This document shows, piece by piece, positions 24,182 through 26,281 of a stretch of DNA of 26,281 nucleotides. The stretch is taken from the NCBI GenBank assembly GCA_039920665.1, contig JBDSDH010000026.1:1-26281 (forward strand), in the 5' to 3' direction. The position numbers and the translations under genes are program-made. Within the stretch, counting starts at the first letter, position 1, and each line of letters opens with the position of its first letter. The stretch is from WLMZ01 sp039920665 (GTDB lineage: Bacteria > Actinomycetota > Acidimicrobiia > Acidimicrobiales > Ilumatobacteraceae). Below the pieces are notes generated by a model. It was not told the origin of the DNA. It was given only the letters and a program-made list of their open reading frames with translations, and ran no database searches.

Positions 24182-24254
24182 CGAACCGATCCGCTTGAAT
24201 CGGCTCACCGGTTCGGAGCCGGTCCTGCAAACACTGCAGGGGATTCCAGGAGGA
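24182..24254 (+). promoter_or_regulatory. Structured leader and strong Shine-Dalgarno of the phospholipase gene
   Basis: Overlapping inverted repeats: CGAACCG (24182-24188) with CGGTTCG (24209-24215); ACCGG with CCGGT (24207-24223); and CCTGCA-AACAC-TGCAGG (24224-24240). Then AGGAGGA (24248-24254) lies 6 nt before ATG 24261. The first two stems exclude one another. The later two could also terminate the decarboxylase mRNA. Confidence 0.5.
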
Positions 24255-24260
24255 CATCAC

Positions 24261-24758
24261 ATGCGACATCTCGTCCGTGTCCTCGTCGCAGTCACGAGTT
24301 TGCTGACTGCCCTCGCACTCACCGCTCTCCCGTCCGCCGCCGGCGGAGGTGGAACAGCCGGATCGGATTCGGCGTACGTGCAGCAGTTGCTGTACTCGAC
24401 GTCGATGAACGACTTCACCACGATTGCCGCCGCCCACACCGGCCCCGACGGTTCTGGCGGCGACACCTGGTTCGATTGGTCCAACGACCTCTGCTCGGCA
24501 CCGCTCGTCGGCAACACCGGTCGATCGTTCAACTTCAGCGACGCCTGCCGCCGCCACGATTTCGGATACCGCAACACCAAGCGGCTCGATCAACGATATG
24601 GCGGCTACTGGAACAGCGACTCGCGCAAGCGGATCGACCAACAGTTCCTGGCTGACATGAGGAGCCATTGCAAACACCGCCGACTGATCGATCGGCCGAC
24701 GTGTCACTCATGGGCGTATACGTTCTACAGGGCGGTTCGGGTGGCAGGCGGGCCGTAG
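24261..24758 (+). CDS. Secreted prokaryotic phospholipase A2
   Basis: 165 aa with a signal peptide (about 1-27, ending PSAA). The PLA2 core is DWSNDLCSAPLVGN followed by ACRRHDFGYRN: His99 and Asp100 form the catalytic pair, and Cys78 and Cys96 a likely disulfide; two more Cys near the end (SHCKH, RPTCH) a second. This matches the small calcium-dependent bacterial PLA2 group known from Streptomyces, which cleaves the sn-2 ester of phospholipids. A very strong Shine-Dalgarno (AGGAGG) fixes the start. The final 34 bp overlap the 3' end of the convergent Nudix gene. Confidence 0.93.
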   Translation: MRHLVRVLVAVTSLLTALALTALPSAAGGGGTAGSDSAYVQQLLYSTSMNDFTTIAAAHTGPDGSGGDTWFDWSNDLCSAPLVGNTGRSFNFSDACRRHDFGYRNTKRLDQRYGGYWNSDSRKRIDQQFLADMRSHCKHRRLIDRPTCHSWAYTFYRAVRVAGGP

Positions 24759-25414
24759 ACCACGTCGAGCAACTCACGCAGGATGTGCGCGGTGGCACCC
24801 CAGATCGTTTCGTCGTCGAGTTCGAAGAAATGCATCCGACGATCGAGCGGGGGGGTGCCCCAGCGCTCTTCCCGGTACGTGTCGAGTTCGGCCAGTTCGG
24901 CGAGCGGCACCCACAGGATCCGGGCGACCTCGGCCTCGTGCGGTACCAGCATCGGCCGGTATTGCAAGGTCGCCACGATCGGCATGATGTAACTGCGGCT
25001 GACGACGGTGGACAGCGGACTCAGCCGACCGGCGACCGTCGCGTCGACCGGGTGCAGACCGACCTCTTCGTTCGCCTCCCGAAGCGCTGCGTCGACGGTT
25101 GATTCGCCCGGGTCGATCCGTCCGCCGGGGAAGCTGATCTCGCCGGCGTGGTGGCGCAGGTCGGGAGAGCGTTTGGTGAGCAACACCTCGGCGCCGCGGT
25201 CACCGTCGACGAGCGCGATCAGGACCGCTGACGGCCGAGAGTCCGGGAACGTCGGCGGCGTTTGGGCGAGTAGTGGCCCGGCATCGGCAACCACGGCCGA
25301 GACGGCGCCGGCGGTCAACGGTGTCGGCACCGCCCACGGAGCAGCGTTACCGAGCATCCACGCCGGTGGCCGCGGAATGCGCTGCGACCCGCCGGCACGA
25401 TGACTGGACGGCAC
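24725..25414 (-). CDS. Nudix hydrolase, CoA pyrophosphatase type
   Basis: 229 aa from GTG 25414. The CoA-pyrophosphatase signature LLTKRSPDLRHHAGEISFPG is followed directly by the Nudix box (GRIDPGESTVDAALREANEEVG). It should hydrolyse CoA or CoA esters to phosphopantetheine and 3',5'-ADP. The N-terminal IPRPPAWM, APWA element looks like that of actinobacterial relatives, favouring the GTG over the ATG at 25357. The protein ends normally (LLDVVYGPP), so the overlap with the phospholipase gene uses only the last few residues (TRTAL). Confidence 0.9.
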   Translation of the reverse strand: MPSSHRAGGSQRIPRPPAWMLGNAAPWAVPTPLTAGAVSAVVADAGPLLAQTPPTFPDSRPSAVLIALVDGDRGAEVLLTKRSPDLRHHAGEISFPGGRIDPGESTVDAALREANEEVGLHPVDATVAGRLSPLSTVVSRSYIMPIVATLQYRPMLVPHEAEVARILWVPLAELAELDTYREERWGTPPLDRRMHFFELDDETIWGATAHILRELLDVVYGPPATRTAL

Positions 25415-25455
25415 GATTCAATCGTTCCGACAGCTGGCGGTTTCGGACCGGTCGA

Positions 25456-25623
25456 TCAGCCGGCCGGTGACCAACCGGACTGGACGAGTTCGTCGAGGAC
25501 CTCGCCAAGGCCGGACATCTTGAGGTTGGAGAGCACCTTGCCCGGCGCCTCTTCACCGCGCTCGAACTCCTGCCAGGCAGCAACGAGCTTGGACAGATCC
25601 GGTACGGGTCGTTCGAACGTCAT
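25456..25623 (-). CDS. Small conserved-looking protein, 55 aa
   Basis: A 55-aa ORF: MTFERPVPDLSKLVAAWQEF, then ERGEEAPGKVLSNLKMSGLG, then a helical end. It is soluble, amphipathic and predicted fully helical. It resembles short actinobacterial hypothetical proteins with a W-x-x-(W/F)-E-R-G-E-E, P-G-(K/R)-V-L-x-N-L-K pattern as I remember them; no function is known to me. TAGCCT lies 6 nt before its ATG, so it has its own likely leaderless promoter. It is followed by the Nudix gene after 41 bp. Confidence 0.7.
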   Translation of the reverse strand: MTFERPVPDLSKLVAAWQEFERGEEAPGKVLSNLKMSGLGEVLDELVQSGWSPAG

Positions 25624-25629
25624 ACCGCC

Positions 25630-25635
25630 AGGCTA
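25630..25635 (-). promoter_or_regulatory. Putative -10 (TAGCCT) of the 55-aa gene
   Basis: Minus-strand TAGCCT, 6 nt, then ATG at 25623. Confidence 0.45.
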
Positions 25636-25643
25636 GGGCCCAG

Positions 25644-25665
25644 CCGCCGCGACGCATCGTGGCGG
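25644..25665 (-). terminator. Hairpin between the membrane protein gene and the 55-aa gene
   Basis: CCGCCGCGA, loop CGCA, TCGTGGCGG: a 9-bp stem with one G-T pair, 14 nt after the stop codon of the upstream membrane protein gene on the minus strand. Confidence 0.5.
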
Positions 25666-25679
25666 AACGGAGTGAGACG

Positions 25680-26231
25680 TCAGCGCTGTTTGTCCTGCTG
25701 GGCAGACTTGCGCGAGCGGTAGATGTTGACGCCTTTGCCAGCCAGCCGACCCGCGTGGCGGCCAATGGTGTCGGCAGTACTGCCATCAGGCTGCGACACC
25801 GGTCGGGCCACGGATGCGACCGGAGCTGCATCGCGGCCCGCCGCGACATCGGCCGCAGTCCGCTTCGGAGGTTTGCGGACCTTCGGCGGCCGTTCGGTGA
25901 AGTCGCTCTGCAGCCAGATCACGGCCATCGCACCGGCCAGCAGCACCATGATGCCGCGCGTGCCATTGTCGATCTCGACGATTGGCTGCGCGGCAACAGC
26001 GATCGTCAGCAGGATCAGGGTTGCGTCGAGGAGCCGGTGCATCCGCTTGCCGAACACCCGGAATGCTGCCAGCGGCCCTTTGCTACACGCCGTGTTGATC
26101 ATGATCAAGCCACCCATCAACGTCGGCAGCATCGGCTTCGGGCTCTGCAGGCCGGACGCCACGAACGCTCCCGCGATCATGTACTCGGCAGCCTGATGCA
26201 TCCAGAATGCTCGCTTGCCGGGCTGTGTCAC
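25680..26231 (-). CDS. Four-helix membrane protein of unknown function
   Basis: 183 aa from GTG 26231. Four hydrophobic segments lie at about 15-30, 33-48, 68-85 and 90-107 (AAEYMIAGAFVASGL, MLPTLMGGLIMINTA, LLDATLILLTIAVAA, GIMVLLAGAMAVIWL). A basic, Pro/Ala-rich cytoplasmic tail (RPPKVRKPPKRTA) follows to the end. No family recognised; it may be specific to this bacterial class. TAGCTT lies 6 nt before the GTG. A hairpin after the stop separates it from the 55-aa gene. Confidence 0.75.
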   Translation of the reverse strand: MTQPGKRAFWMHQAAEYMIAGAFVASGLQSPKPMLPTLMGGLIMINTACSKGPLAAFRVFGKRMHRLLDATLILLTIAVAAQPIVEIDNGTRGIMVLLAGAMAVIWLQSDFTERPPKVRKPPKRTAADVAAGRDAAPVASVARPVSQPDGSTADTIGRHAGRLAGKGVNIYRSRKSAQQDKQR

Positions 26232-26237
26232 CCGGAC

Positions 26238-26243
26238 AAGCTA
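26238..26243 (-). promoter_or_regulatory. Putative -10 (TAGCTT) of the membrane protein gene
   Basis: Minus-strand TAGCTT, 6 nt, then GTG at 26231. Confidence 0.45.
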
Positions 26244-26281
26244 CCGTTTGCGAATATCGGTCGTCCCCGGTGACGGCGGAG

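Overview
The window is high-GC and its genes point to an actinobacterium, most likely class Acidimicrobiia (Ilumatobacter-like). The clues are a mycofactocin locus, a nicotinoprotein-type (NDMA-dependent) alcohol dehydrogenase, an F420-type luciferase-like monooxygenase, a 13E12/DUF222 HNH protein behind an actinobacterial SOS box, a HelD-like helicase, and many start codons 6-8 nt after a TAnnnT -10 hexamer, which is the leaderless arrangement common in Actinobacteria. The taxon is an inference; no rRNA or other marker is present. I saw no tRNA, CRISPR array, insertion sequence or phage gene.

Layout. 1-682 is a decayed short-chain dehydrogenase, cut by the window edge. 936-2231 is a 13E12 HNH protein under a perfect LexA palindrome, then a hairpin terminator and an LLM flavin oxidoreductase (2278-3117). 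Minus-strand genes follow: a SAM methyltransferase (3146-3793), a 761-aa SEC-C zinc-motif protein (3859-6144), the NDMA-dependent alcohol dehydrogenase (6187-7302) and a HelD-like helicase (7372-9384). From 9578 the strand switches: a DUF3105 lipoprotein, a broken DUF305 gene carrying eight copies of a 7-bp repeat, then mftA-mftB-mftC (10514-12076), plsY, an SDR, a pirin and an acyl-CoA synthetase (to 15938). 16032-16372 is a regulator remnant. 16481-21252 is minus strand: dienelactone hydrolase and APH-type kinase (overlapping by 4 bp), an NlpC/P60 cell-wall hydrolase, and guaA. The right end holds a small secreted/membrane protein, an epoxide-hydrolase-like enzyme divergent from an aromatic amino acid decarboxylase, a secreted phospholipase A2 overlapping a convergent Nudix hydrolase, a 55-aa conserved-looking small protein and a four-helix membrane protein.

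How the genes work together. The clearest system is mycofactocin: MftA is the precursor peptide, MftB its chaperone and MftC the radical SAM maturase; the alcohol dehydrogenase 3 kb away belongs to the family that depends on this redox cofactor. The later genes mftD, mftE and mftF are absent here, and the place after mftC is taken by plsY. This is a known system in an unusual local arrangement, not a new one. The most unusual observations are the 7-bp repeat in the DUF305 gene next to mftA, the SOS-controlled leaderless HNH gene, the recurring TAnnnT-N6-8-start geometry at about eleven genes, and the large SEC-C protein with a His/Asp stretch.
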